A stretch of DNA of 44,765 nucleotides, taken from Streptosporangiaceae bacterium (lineage in GTDB: Bacteria; Actinomycetota; Actinomycetes; Streptosporangiales; Streptosporangiaceae). A model generated the notes under the pieces. That model searched no databases, had not been told where the DNA came from, and worked only from the letters and a program-made list of their open reading frames with translations. Position numbers and translations under genes: made by a program. The stretch is from contig JASHQP010000225.1 in NCBI GenBank assembly GCA_030039095.1, forward strand, positions 1 to 44,765. Reading direction: 5' to 3'. Positions 16,145 to 24,957 of the stretch are shown piece by piece. How positions within the stretch are numbered: position 1 is the first letter of the stretch; the number at the start of each line of letters is the position of its first letter.

Positions 16145-17685
16145 ACTGGCTCTTCTCCGGGAAAGATGACGCGGCTCACGACGGCGAGGTTGAGCAAGCC
16201 GAAGACCAGTAGGACCGCGAACCTCAGGGAACCTGCGGCCAAGGTCCGCCAGATGGCCAGGGCCACCCATAGAAGAGCCATGCCGCCACTCCACCACGTG
16301 ACGCCGATTCGGAAACGCCGCAATGCGCTGCCTGGCATCCGGGTCGGATGCCAGCCCATCGACTTACGTCTGGCTCCATCCCAAATCGCGAAAACATGTG
16401 CCCATCCGCGGGCGACGCCCAGCGGCCAGATCGACGGAGAATATCTGGAGCGATGCCACAACGGGTACAAGATGAATCCGGTCAGCATGGCGGGCAGCAA
16501 GATGATGAAGTTGCGTAGCCGAATCTGGTCAGGAAGAAGAGCCAACATGACGATCGGGATGATAGGCCCAAAAAACGTCAGCAGCGCTGTGTAGCCGTAG
16601 TAGAAGAAGCCAGAAATATAGGCGAGCCTGGCCGGGATCCTCATCGGCACCGACCAGAGTCGCCACGAAAAAACGATGCCCACGTTCCCGGAACACCACC
16701 GGTACTGCTGTCGCACGAACGAGTCGAGGTTGTCAGGGCAGATTCCAGTAGAAAGAACAATGGGCAGGTAGACCATGGACCAGCCGTGGCGCCGCACGTC
16801 AAGCCCGGTGTGCACGTCCTCGGCATAGGAAATGAGCGTTGGCCCGCCCTCCGCTTCCAGCGCGGCCCGCCGGTAGACAGCGGAGGTCCCGCAGCAGATG
16901 GCGGCGTCGAACCGGTCGCGAGCAACCTGGACCGTCCGGTAGAACACCTCCTGAATAGGGCCTGCCGCTTGCTCGATCCAGGTCTGCGCTGGGCTGGTCC
17001 GGAAGAACTGGGGGGTCTGCACGATTGCGATCGCGGGATCGTCCAGATACGGAAGCGTCTCGGCAAGAAAGTCGGACCGCGGCGCGAAATCAGCGTCGAA
17101 GATCACCAGATACTCCGCGCTGGTGCGCGCGAAGGCATAGCGAAGGTTGCCGGCCTTTTTGTAGTCGTGCAGGTCGGGCCGACGTATGTAGCGGAAGCCA
17201 AAGCTCTGAGACACCTCCTGGGCTTCGTCCGAGGGCCCGTCGTCCAGCACGTAGGCCTGTACCTCGCCTTCGTACCTCTCGATCAGGCCGGCTACGGCGG
17301 TCCACGTGTTAGTCAGGAGCTCGATCGGCTCACCGCAGATGGGCAGGAGAACGTCCACGCAAGGGTAGGAACTGGGCTGCCACGCTCCGATACGTGCCCG
17401 ATGAGCAGCAAGGTTGAAGCCGCGGCCAGCGAAGTTCACCGGCAGGCTGATCGCTTGATAGATGATGTAGACGCCGGTGAAGATCAGGAACGGAGACAGC
17501 GCGAGATCATGCGTCTCGAACCTGACCTGGCTGATGACGAGGCAGGCCGCGCCGATGATCAGCACGGTCGTCAGATAGGGCAAGTTCCGCTGGATATAGG
17601 CGTACTTCTCCTCGTCGTCTGGAGGCCGGGGCAGTACCAGGCTGCCTTGGCGATCTCGGCTGCCAGCGGCTGTGACCGCGCTCAC
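16141..17685 (-). CDS. cellulose-synthase-like family 2 glycosyltransferase (module A)
   Basis: A 514-residue membrane synthase starting at a GTG that overlaps the GT-C stop as GTGA. Two N-terminal spans, the cytosolic GT2 domain and a C-terminal bundle of spans are visible. The catalytic set is complete: Asp148-Asp149 (YVLDDG), the DxD at 197-199 (IFDADFA), Glu289-Asp290 (YAEDVHTG) and QQYRW at 326-330. It is 514 residues against about 700-850 for BcsA, the difference being the missing PilZ domain and some spans. With overlaps on both sides, the three genes of module A are translationally coupled. It probably makes a beta-linked homopolymer; the nucleotide-sugar is not evident. Confidence 0.91.
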   Translation of the reverse strand: MSAVTAAGSRDRQGSLVLPRPPDDEEKYAYIQRNLPYLTTVLIIGAACLVISQVRFETHDLALSPFLIFTGVYIIYQAISLPVNFAGRGFNLAAHRARIGAWQPSSYPCVDVLLPICGEPIELLTNTWTAVAGLIERYEGEVQAYVLDDGPSDEAQEVSQSFGFRYIRRPDLHDYKKAGNLRYAFARTSAEYLVIFDADFAPRSDFLAETLPYLDDPAIAIVQTPQFFRTSPAQTWIEQAAGPIQEVFYRTVQVARDRFDAAICCGTSAVYRRAALEAEGGPTLISYAEDVHTGLDVRRHGWSMVYLPIVLSTGICPDNLDSFVRQQYRWCSGNVGIVFSWRLWSVPMRIPARLAYISGFFYYGYTALLTFFGPIIPIVMLALLPDQIRLRNFIILLPAMLTGFILYPLWHRSRYSPSIWPLGVARGWAHVFAIWDGARRKSMGWHPTRMPGSALRRFRIGVTWWSGGMALLWVALAIWRTLAAGSLRFAVLLVFGLLNLAVVSRVIFPGEEPV

Positions 17686-19319
17686 TTCTTTGGCTCGAGT
17701 TTCCAGATGACGTACGTGCCCTGACCGATCGGAGGGATCTCGATGCCGTACGGTATGACCTCGATCTTGTGATACCTGTGGTTGCGGCGAAGGTCGGCAG
17801 CGATGGTCAGGTCGAGTGAGGTGGTGTCCGCGAAGTTCAGCGCGACCAGAGAAAAGTAGTCTTCGATGATCTTCGTGCCGTAGGTGCCTGCGTTTCCGGC
17901 ACCAACAACGCCAGCGCTCTGGCTCGGCCCGCCACTGCTCGCCCCCGATGGCAAGACGATGTTGCGCGTGCTCGAGAATCGCTCCCAGTCGCTCCCGGAT
18001 GGCAGGTAGTACTCGGCGATGGAGGGATCCTCGATGAGCAAATGCCCGGTGCTGTTGTCGACGAGCGGACGCAGGATCGCGATGAAGCTAGCGGAGTTGG
18101 CCCAGCTCGTAGAGAACGCCCACGATTGACTGGCTCCCAGCGATATCGGAAAGGCCAGCGCGACCACACAGGCACCGCACGTCAGAATCCGGTTTCTCCC
18201 AGCAGGCGCGGCAGCGACGAACCAGTCCACCGCGTAGCCGGCGGCGATGGCTGCGAACCACGCACCGAGGCCCACGTGCTTGTTCAGCGAGGCCACCGTA
18301 TCCAGGCGTGCTTGGTCGAGTGGTCCCAGGATCGCCGCCAGCGTCAGAACCACCAGGAGCCACGTCCGGACCCGCCCCTGGCGGCGGAGTCCACTGATGA
18401 CGATGGCACACGCGGCCACGACCACGACAAGGCCTGCCCAGGACCATGAATCGGCCAGCACCGTGAGCGGCGAGGCTGCCCCAGGAACCCTCGCCAAGGT
18501 TGTTCGCTCGATGCCGCCGACGTAGGAATTCCCGCCGATCAGCAAGGCCAGGAGAAGGGGCGTCACAAGGACGACGACGAAGATCCAGATCCGACGGAAA
18601 GCAGCCCTCCGGCCCGGCTTCGGGAAAGCGGTCAACGCCACGAGCAGCACCACAACCGGGTCGAACAAGGCCGATGAATACGTTGTCGCATTGGCTAGCG
18701 CCAGGACGAGGCCGGCCATGACCATCCGTCCGGTCGCATCACCGTCATCCGCGGCACTGATCACGAGCCAGCTAGCGAACGCTACGAGGAAGAGCGACAT
18801 GGCGTCGTAGGTAGCGAACGCACCCAGGTGCAGGGTCGGCCCGAGGACCGCGAACAGCGCAGCGGCGAAGAAGGCGGCCCGCCGCCCATAGAGCCGGCTG
18901 GTGACGGCCCACAGCAGCGTAGTTGCCCCGAGCATGAAGATCAGAGACAGAATCCTGGCTGCGGTCAGCCCACCAATGCTGTCTGCCAGCGCGGCAATCG
19001 GCGGGTAGATGACCGGCGCTCCGGAGAAGTAAGTAGAGAAAGGAGGGATCGGCGTGCCGTGCAGCCAGTGAGCCCATTCGAGGTGCCCGGCCCACAGGTA
19101 CGCGGCCTCATCCTCGAACGCCGTGTCGGCATGGACGAGACGGATAGACAGGATCGCCTGAACGACGAGCACGGCGAGCAAGGGCCACCAGCGAGGGACG
19201 TAGCGCTCGAGTGCTCCCGGCTCCCGATGCGTGCCGGCCGAAGGAACTGCAGGCGCTGCGTCCAGCACGGAAGGATCGGAAGTAGCCGTCGCCCGGTGCG
19301 TCGTCGTCCCGTGCTCCAT
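17682..19319 (-). CDS. GT-C type membrane glycosyltransferase (module A)
   Basis: A 545-residue polytopic protein starting at ATG 19319; a GTG nine bases earlier would add three residues. A short soluble tail, then the first span and an outer loop with Asp70-Glu71 in AFEDEAAYLWAGHLEW, the acidic pair of PMT/ArnT-like enzymes, intact here. The STYFSGAPVIYPPIAALADS segment and the C-terminal soluble part (IEDPSIAEYYLPSG, then DYFSLVALNFADT) match the other copies. Such enzymes transfer a sugar from polyprenyl phosphate at the outer membrane face. It opens the operon and follows the conserved element at 19411-19494. Confidence 0.82.
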   Translation of the reverse strand: MEHGTTTHRATATSDPSVLDAAPAVPSAGTHREPGALERYVPRWWPLLAVLVVQAILSIRLVHADTAFEDEAAYLWAGHLEWAHWLHGTPIPPFSTYFSGAPVIYPPIAALADSIGGLTAARILSLIFMLGATTLLWAVTSRLYGRRAAFFAAALFAVLGPTLHLGAFATYDAMSLFLVAFASWLVISAADDGDATGRMVMAGLVLALANATTYSSALFDPVVVLLVALTAFPKPGRRAAFRRIWIFVVVLVTPLLLALLIGGNSYVGGIERTTLARVPGAASPLTVLADSWSWAGLVVVVAACAIVISGLRRQGRVRTWLLVVLTLAAILGPLDQARLDTVASLNKHVGLGAWFAAIAAGYAVDWFVAAAPAGRNRILTCGACVVALAFPISLGASQSWAFSTSWANSASFIAILRPLVDNSTGHLLIEDPSIAEYYLPSGSDWERFSSTRNIVLPSGASSGGPSQSAGVVGAGNAGTYGTKIIEDYFSLVALNFADTTSLDLTIAADLRRNHRYHKIEVIPYGIEIPPIGQGTYVIWKLEPKK

Positions 19320-19363
19320 AGGCGCCACCCGCCTGCGGTCAGGGGCGTGCGAAGGGGTGCCTC

Positions 19364-19380
19364 GGCTCCCCCCCGGAGCC
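19364..19380 (-). promoter_or_regulatory. GC hairpin in the module A leader
   Basis: A perfect six-base inverted repeat, GGCTCC/GGAGCC, around a five-base run of one nucleotide, between the conserved element and the module A start. There is no T-tract after it, so it is not a classical terminator. It could shape the leader RNA. Confidence 0.35.
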
Positions 19381-19410
19381 CACCTGCTGTATCGATGGCA
19401 TCACTAGCCG

Positions 19411-19494
19411 TGGCGATATCCCCACGGACAGGAATACCCCATACGAGAAGGTACTGTCCGATCACGCTCAATGAAGGACGTTTGCTGAATCTTC
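19411..19494 (-). promoter_or_regulatory. conserved upstream element of module A
   Basis: This carries the same ordered blocks as the module C element: ATCCCC at 19418, CAGGAATAC at 19429, TACTGTC at 19452 and GTTTGC at 19480 on the plus strand, with identical 23- and 28-base spacings between the last three. On the coding strand GTATTCC can pair with the downstream GGGGATAT, with G-U pairs allowed. It lies about 90 bases before the first gene of the A-B operon. The interval 19320-19737 otherwise holds the divergent promoter at 19635-19663 and nothing else I can identify. Confidence 0.6.
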
Positions 19495-19634
19495 TGTCTG
19501 CGGGCGGCTACTGAGCGATACGCCTGAGGATTGTGAGACGTCCACCGGGCACATGAACGCCTCTCGGTGGCAAAGGTCCGTACGTAGGCCGGTCAGAGCG
19601 GCGCCCGCACTGGAAAATGTGCCGTAACTATTTC

Positions 19635-19663
19635 GTGACAATAGGTCATATCACTTGTATAAC
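19635..19663 (+). promoter_or_regulatory. sigma-70-type promoter for the coiled-coil gene
   Basis: GTGACA at 19635-19640 (one mismatch to TTGACA), a 17-base spacer, then TATAAC at 19658-19663 (one mismatch to TATAAT), in a locally AT-rich patch. Transcription would start near 19670. It faces away from the glycan operon and is the best housekeeping-type promoter between the two divergent genes. Confidence 0.6.
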
Positions 19664-19737
19664 GGCGTCATCGTATGCTGCGCTGTCTCCCGGGGATTGC
19701 GTCATCCTGTGCGCGTGCCCCCGGGGGGTTTGGCCGC

Positions 19738-22044
19738 ATGCCAGATGAGAAGGATCGGCCGCCGCTGGCACGCCGGGTGCCGGGGGCGACCCAGGCTGGG
19801 CCGGCAGATCCAGAACGGCGGAGGCCGCCGGATCTGCCAGAGGAGTTCCGACAGCGTATTCAGGCCGTCGTCAACGCAGCGCATGCGCAGGCGGCTCGTG
19901 ATCTGGAGGCCGGGCGACAACATGGGGGCCAGCCGGATCGGTCCGGGCGCAACAGGTCTTCCACGCGCATGACACGCCGCGCCTCGGGCCAGGCCGACGG
20001 GCCGAAATCCCCGAACGGGCTGTTGCAGTCGGTGGTGCCAGACCTGATGCACAACCGCGAGGGGCGCTTGTCGGATCAGGATGCCGAGTTCGATACGGCT
20101 CCGATACCTCGGCTAACGGCTTCGGGGGGCATTGCCGATCCAGTTGCTCCAGCGGAGGACACACCGCCGACCGACTCGGCAGAGTCGAATGGCGGGGCAG
20201 AGTCGAATGGCGGGGCAGGAACAGCCCAGACCAACGGCCGAGTGCCGGCCAGCAGGCAGCATCGGGATGCGCAGCCGGGCACTCAGCAGCCGGAAGAGCA
20301 CGCCGCGCAGGACGAACGTGCCGCAGCGGACGTGCGAGCCCGAGAGGAGCAGGAACGCCCTGCGCAGCTAGAGCGCGAACGCGCGGCTGAAGAGCGCACA
20401 CGCCAGCAGCACGAACGTCACGCCAAGCGTGAGCAGAAGCGCACTACCCGGCAGGAACGAGCCGCCGAGCGTGCTCGCGCTGCCGAAGAGAAGCGCACCG
20501 CCCGGCAGGAACTGGCGCGCGCGCTGGAAGAACGCGCTCACCAGGAACGGGAGCGAGCGGCCCGAGTCGTGCAGGAGCGCGCCCTCCAAGAGAAAGAACG
20601 TGCTGAAAAGGAGCGCATCCGCCTAGAGCAGGAACTCGAGGATCGGCAGTGGGCGGCCCAGCGACGCGCCCGCCAAGAGCGGGAACGCGAAGAGGCGGAA
20701 GCACGCGCCCGTCTCGAAGCACGTGCCCGGCTCCAAGACCGTGAAGAGGCCGAGGCACACGCCCGCCAGGAGCAGGAGCGAGCCGCGCAACTCGAGCAGG
20801 ACCGCGCACGCGAGGAGGAGGACCGCGCTCGCCTCGAGCGGCAGCGTAAAGAGATAGAACTCGCCCGCCAGGAGTGGGAACGCAAAGAAGCCGGGCAACG
20901 CGCTCGCCAAGAACAGGAACGCCAGCAAGCAGAAGAACGCGCTCGCGAAGAGCAGGAGCGAGCCGCGCAACTCGAGCAGGAGCGCACCCGCCAGGAGGAG
21001 GAGCGCACCCGCCTCGAGCAGCAGCGCAAGGAGACCGAGGAACGCGCACGCCAGGAACGGGAACGCCAGCAAGCTCAGAAGCGGGCAGCCGCGGCGGCCG
21101 AGGCTGTACACCCCGGGAGCCAGCCGACGCAGCGTAAGGCTGCTGCCGCTGTCCTGACAGCACCAGACAAGGCGGCCCAGACAGAGCCGGCTGAACGGAC
21201 GGGCCTTCGGCGCTATCGCCTTCCCGCGACCGTCGCGGCGGCAGTTCTCCTGGCTTCCGGGTCCTGGGCTGTCGCGCAGTCCTTGCACACCTCGGCGCAC
21301 AAATCCCTGACGCCGGCCCAGATCAGTGCGGCGACACGCAACCAGGCCGCAGCTTGGATCGCGCAGCAGGTCAGTCGCACAGCCGTCATGTCCTGTGACC
21401 CCGTGATGTGCCGGGCGCTCGAGGCACACGGAATTCCCTCGCCTGATCTGCGCGTGCTGGCGTCCAGCGCATCTAGCCTCCTTGGCTCACAGATCGTCGT
21501 GGCGACGGCAACCATTCGGAAGCAGCTCGGCAGCAGTCTGACCACCGTCTATTCGCCGGCGGTGCTCTCGAGCTTCGGGTCCGGGAATTCACGTATCGAC
21601 GTGCGGCTGATCGCGCCCCATGGAGCCGCCGCGTTCATGCAGCAGTTCAGGGCCGACCAGAAAGAGCGGAAGACAGCCGCCGGCGCGCTGCTGACGCTTG
21701 CTTCTATTTCGCTATCGGCCTCGGCTCGCAGGCAACTGGCCGCCGGGCAGGTCGATTCGCGTCTGATCGTCCTGCTCTCTTTTCTGGCGCCTTCGTTCCG
21801 GCTAGACGTCGCGGCGTTCAGCGACTCAGGACCGGGCGCCAACGTGGGCATGCCGCTCCGCTCCCTCACCCTGACGGGCAGCAAGGCAGGCCTGCGCTCG
21901 GTCCTGACCTACGTGCGCACGCACGAGACGGCGCCGTATCTTCCCGAGCACACCCAGCTCACGCGGCAACGTGGCAGGCCCGAACTCGTGATCGAGTTTT
22001 ACGCGCCGAGCCCGCTGGGGGTTTTCGAGAACCCCTCGACCTGA
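19738..22044 (+). CDS. membrane protein with a long charged coiled coil and an extracytoplasmic domain
   Basis: A 768-residue protein read from ATG 19738 (a G-run nine bases upstream). An ATG at 19675, almost at the predicted transcription start, is an alternative. Residues 1-185 are disordered, with a short helix PEEFRQRIQAVVNAAHAQAARD. About 186-450 is an Arg/Glu/Gln-rich coiled coil with an internal repeat of about 60 residues. One membrane span lies near 495-515 and an extracytoplasmic domain at 518-768 carries two cysteines (SCDPVMC). I recognise no family for that domain. It diverges from the glycan operon, so a scaffold that places the synthases, as polar coiled-coil proteins do for CslA in Streptomyces, is an attractive but untested idea. 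Confidence 0.75.
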   Translation: MPDEKDRPPLARRVPGATQAGPADPERRRPPDLPEEFRQRIQAVVNAAHAQAARDLEAGRQHGGQPDRSGRNRSSTRMTRRASGQADGPKSPNGLLQSVVPDLMHNREGRLSDQDAEFDTAPIPRLTASGGIADPVAPAEDTPPTDSAESNGGAESNGGAGTAQTNGRVPASRQHRDAQPGTQQPEEHAAQDERAAADVRAREEQERPAQLERERAAEERTRQQHERHAKREQKRTTRQERAAERARAAEEKRTARQELARALEERAHQERERAARVVQERALQEKERAEKERIRLEQELEDRQWAAQRRARQEREREEAEARARLEARARLQDREEAEAHARQEQERAAQLEQDRAREEEDRARLERQRKEIELARQEWERKEAGQRARQEQERQQAEERAREEQERAAQLEQERTRQEEERTRLEQQRKETEERARQERERQQAQKRAAAAAEAVHPGSQPTQRKAAAAVLTAPDKAAQTEPAERTGLRRYRLPATVAAAVLLASGSWAVAQSLHTSAHKSLTPAQISAATRNQAAAWIAQQVSRTAVMSCDPVMCRALEAHGIPSPDLRVLASSASSLLGSQIVVATATIRKQLGSSLTTVYSPAVLSSFGSGNSRIDVRLIAPHGAAAFMQQFRADQKERKTAAGALLTLASISLSASARRQLAAGQVDSRLIVLLSFLAPSFRLDVAAFSDSGPGANVGMPLRSLTLTGSKAGLRSVLTYVRTHETAPYLPEHTQLTRQRGRPELVIEFYAPSPLGVFENPST
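20781..21080 (+). repeat. roughly 180-base tandem duplication inside the coiled coil
   Basis: The stretch beginning near 20781 (EQERAAQLEQDRAREEED) recurs 180 bases later near 20961 (EQERAAQLEQERTRQEEE), and the sequence after each also matches. This lengthens the coiled coil by about 60 residues in register. The second unit is shorter. A separate 18-base tandem duplication (ESNGGA twice) lies near 20180-20216. Confidence 0.7.
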
Positions 22045-22077
22045 GCAAGAACACAAGAACAGATGTGACGTGACAGG

Positions 22078-23070
<993 letters not shown>

Positions 23071-23120
23071 CGGCTCCTCCAGTAGCGGGATGCACAACGT
23101 ACCGGCGTGATATTAGCCGG

Positions 23121-24800
23121 CTAACGCTGCGCCGCAAACACCCGCTCACCGCCCACGTAGGTGAGGTCCACCGACGCGCTGGCGATCTCGTCCGGCGGCA
23201 CCGCGAACGGGTCCCGGTCGAGGACGACCAGATCGGCGAGCTTACCGACCTCGACGGCGCCCGTGTCGTCCAGATGGTTCACATATGCGGAACCGGCCGT
23301 GTACGCGGCCAGCGCCTCGCCGATGGACAGGCTCTGACCGGGCAGCAGCGGCTCCGCACCAGTCCCCGGCAGCGTCCTGGTCACCGCGACCTGAACGGCG
23401 CGAAGTGGGTTCGCGCTGCTCACGGCCCAGTCGCTGCCGCCTGCGAGGCGAGCACCGGACCGGAGCAGGTCCCCGAACAAGTACTGCCGCGCGGCGCGTT
23501 CCGGCCCGATGAACGGGATCGTCAGCGTGTCCATCTGAGCCTCGTGCGCTGCCCAGAGGGCCTGAACGTTCGCGGTGACTCCGAGCGCGGCGAACCTCGG
23601 GATGTCGTCTGGATGCATCACCTGGAGGTGGGCGATGTGATGGCGGTTGTCGCTGGCGCCGTTCGCGGCGAGCGCGGCCTCCAGCGCGTCCAGCGATTCG
23701 CGGACCGCGCGGTCGCCGATCGCGTGCAGGTGCACCTGGAATCCGTGCGCGTCGAGAATGGTCACGTACTCCCGCAGGGCCGCCGCGTCCACGTGGGACA
23801 GGCCCCGGTTGGCCGTCTGGCATCCGCACATGTCGAGGTAGGGATCGATCATCCCGGCGGTGAAGCTCTCCGCCACCCCGTCCTGCATGATCTTCACGGT
23901 GTTCGCGCGGAACCGGCCCGCCTGACCTTCCTCGCGCCGGGCCAGGATCTCGGGCAACTGGCTGCGGTCCCGCCCGCGGTCCCACCAGAGCGCGCCCTGG
24001 ACCCGGGCGGTCAGCATCCCGGCCCGGGCCGCCGCCAGGTACACCGGCAGTGGGTCACCCGAGCCGAGGTAGTCGCCGATGATCGCGTCCTGCCACGCGG
24101 TGATGCCCCGCGCGTGCAGGTGCTCCTGGGCCAGCAGCAGCCCGCTGACCCGTTCGTCCAGCGTGAGCGCGGGCACGTGGCGGCCCACCAGGGTGGCGGC
24201 CCCCTCGTGCAGGGTGCCCTGGGGTGAGCCGCTGGCGTCGTGCTCGATCCTGCCGTCCGGCGGGTCGGGCGTGGCGGCGTCGATGCCGGCGATCTCCAGC
24301 GCGCGGGTGCTGACCCAGGCACCGTGGCCGTCACGATTGGTGAGGTACACGGGCCGGCCGCCGGCCACCCGGTCAAGAATCTGGCGGTCCGGCGTTCCAC
24401 GCTCGAACCAGTCCATCCGCCAGCCGCTGCCGACTACCCATTCCTTCTCATCGCGCTGGGCCGCGTAGGCCCTGATCCTGGCGAGCGCGTCGTCCAGGCT
24501 CGCGGACCCGATCAGGCTGCAGCCCATCAGGGTCACACCAGCCCACGAGGGATGGACGTGTGCGTCCTGGAATCCGGGCAGCAGCGCCCGGCCACGCAGG
24601 TCGATCACCTCGGTGCGAGGGCCAGTCAGGTCGCCGATGTCGCGGTCGCCGGCCTCGCCAACGGCCACGATGCGGCCGCCGAGCACCGCGACCGCCCGCG
24701 GCCCCGGGCCCGCTGGGACGACCCGGCGCCGGCCGGGATCCGCTGGGTCCGGGGTATAGACCGCCCCGCCGGTGAACACCACGTCCGCCTGCGCGCCCAT
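23121..24800 (-). CDS. YtcJ-like amidohydrolase
   Basis: A 559-residue metal-dependent hydrolase of the amidohydrolase 3 (YtcJ) family. The start at 24800 has AGGAGGG just upstream. Metal-site motifs are in order: the HxH of GFQDAHVHPSW in the N-terminal third, HLHAIGDRAV, a further His in HIAHLQVMHP, and the Asp of LAGGSDWAVSSANP near the C-terminus. The small beta-sandwich is split between the two ends, as is normal. No export signal is seen, so it acts in the cytoplasm. It follows the ABC transporter genes after a 157-base gap, suggesting that it opens an amide, lactam or ester in an imported compound. Confidence 0.9.
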   Translation of the reverse strand: MGAQADVVFTGGAVYTPDPADPGRRRVVPAGPGPRAVAVLGGRIVAVGEAGDRDIGDLTGPRTEVIDLRGRALLPGFQDAHVHPSWAGVTLMGCSLIGSASLDDALARIRAYAAQRDEKEWVVGSGWRMDWFERGTPDRQILDRVAGGRPVYLTNRDGHGAWVSTRALEIAGIDAATPDPPDGRIEHDASGSPQGTLHEGAATLVGRHVPALTLDERVSGLLLAQEHLHARGITAWQDAIIGDYLGSGDPLPVYLAAARAGMLTARVQGALWWDRGRDRSQLPEILARREEGQAGRFRANTVKIMQDGVAESFTAGMIDPYLDMCGCQTANRGLSHVDAAALREYVTILDAHGFQVHLHAIGDRAVRESLDALEAALAANGASDNRHHIAHLQVMHPDDIPRFAALGVTANVQALWAAHEAQMDTLTIPFIGPERAARQYLFGDLLRSGARLAGGSDWAVSSANPLRAVQVAVTRTLPGTGAEPLLPGQSLSIGEALAAYTAGSAYVNHLDDTGAVEVGKLADLVVLDRDPFAVPPDEIASASVDLTYVGGERVFAAQR

Positions 24801-24906
24801 GCGCCCTCCTGTACTCCCGCCACTTCTCCCCCGCAACGTCCCCGCCACCGCCCCTGCCTACAGCGATCACGGTGGTCGCATTATGGCGGTTCGGTCGCTG
24901 CCGCCT

Positions 24907-24942
24907 GGGCACCGGCCCGGTCGCCCGGGCACCGGCCCGGTC
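24907..24942. repeat. two tandem copies of a 20-base GC-rich hairpin unit
   Basis: GGGCACCGGCCCGGTC occurs at 24907-24922 and again at 24927-24942. Each unit contains ACCGG-C-CCGGT, an inverted repeat that with the flanking GGGC/GCCC can form a strong stem. It lies in the gap between the permease and amidohydrolase genes and could cause RNA processing or partial termination inside the operon. There is no T-run. Confidence 0.5.
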
Positions 24943-24957
24943 ACGCGGAGGCGGACG

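Noticed and set aside
3894..19319. Mobile-element origin with transposase or integrase
   Set aside because: The copies and lower GC suggest transfer and duplication, but no recombinase gene, terminal repeats or att-like direct repeats were seen.
19364..19380. Rho-independent terminator in front of module A
   Set aside because: The stem is perfect but no T-run follows in either direction, and it precedes the operon start, so it is kept only as a leader hairpin.
20538..21029. Minus-strand frame rich in Arg/Ser/Cys opposite the coiled coil
   Set aside because: The composition is the reverse reading of Glu/Arg codon repeats, with no start site or motif support.
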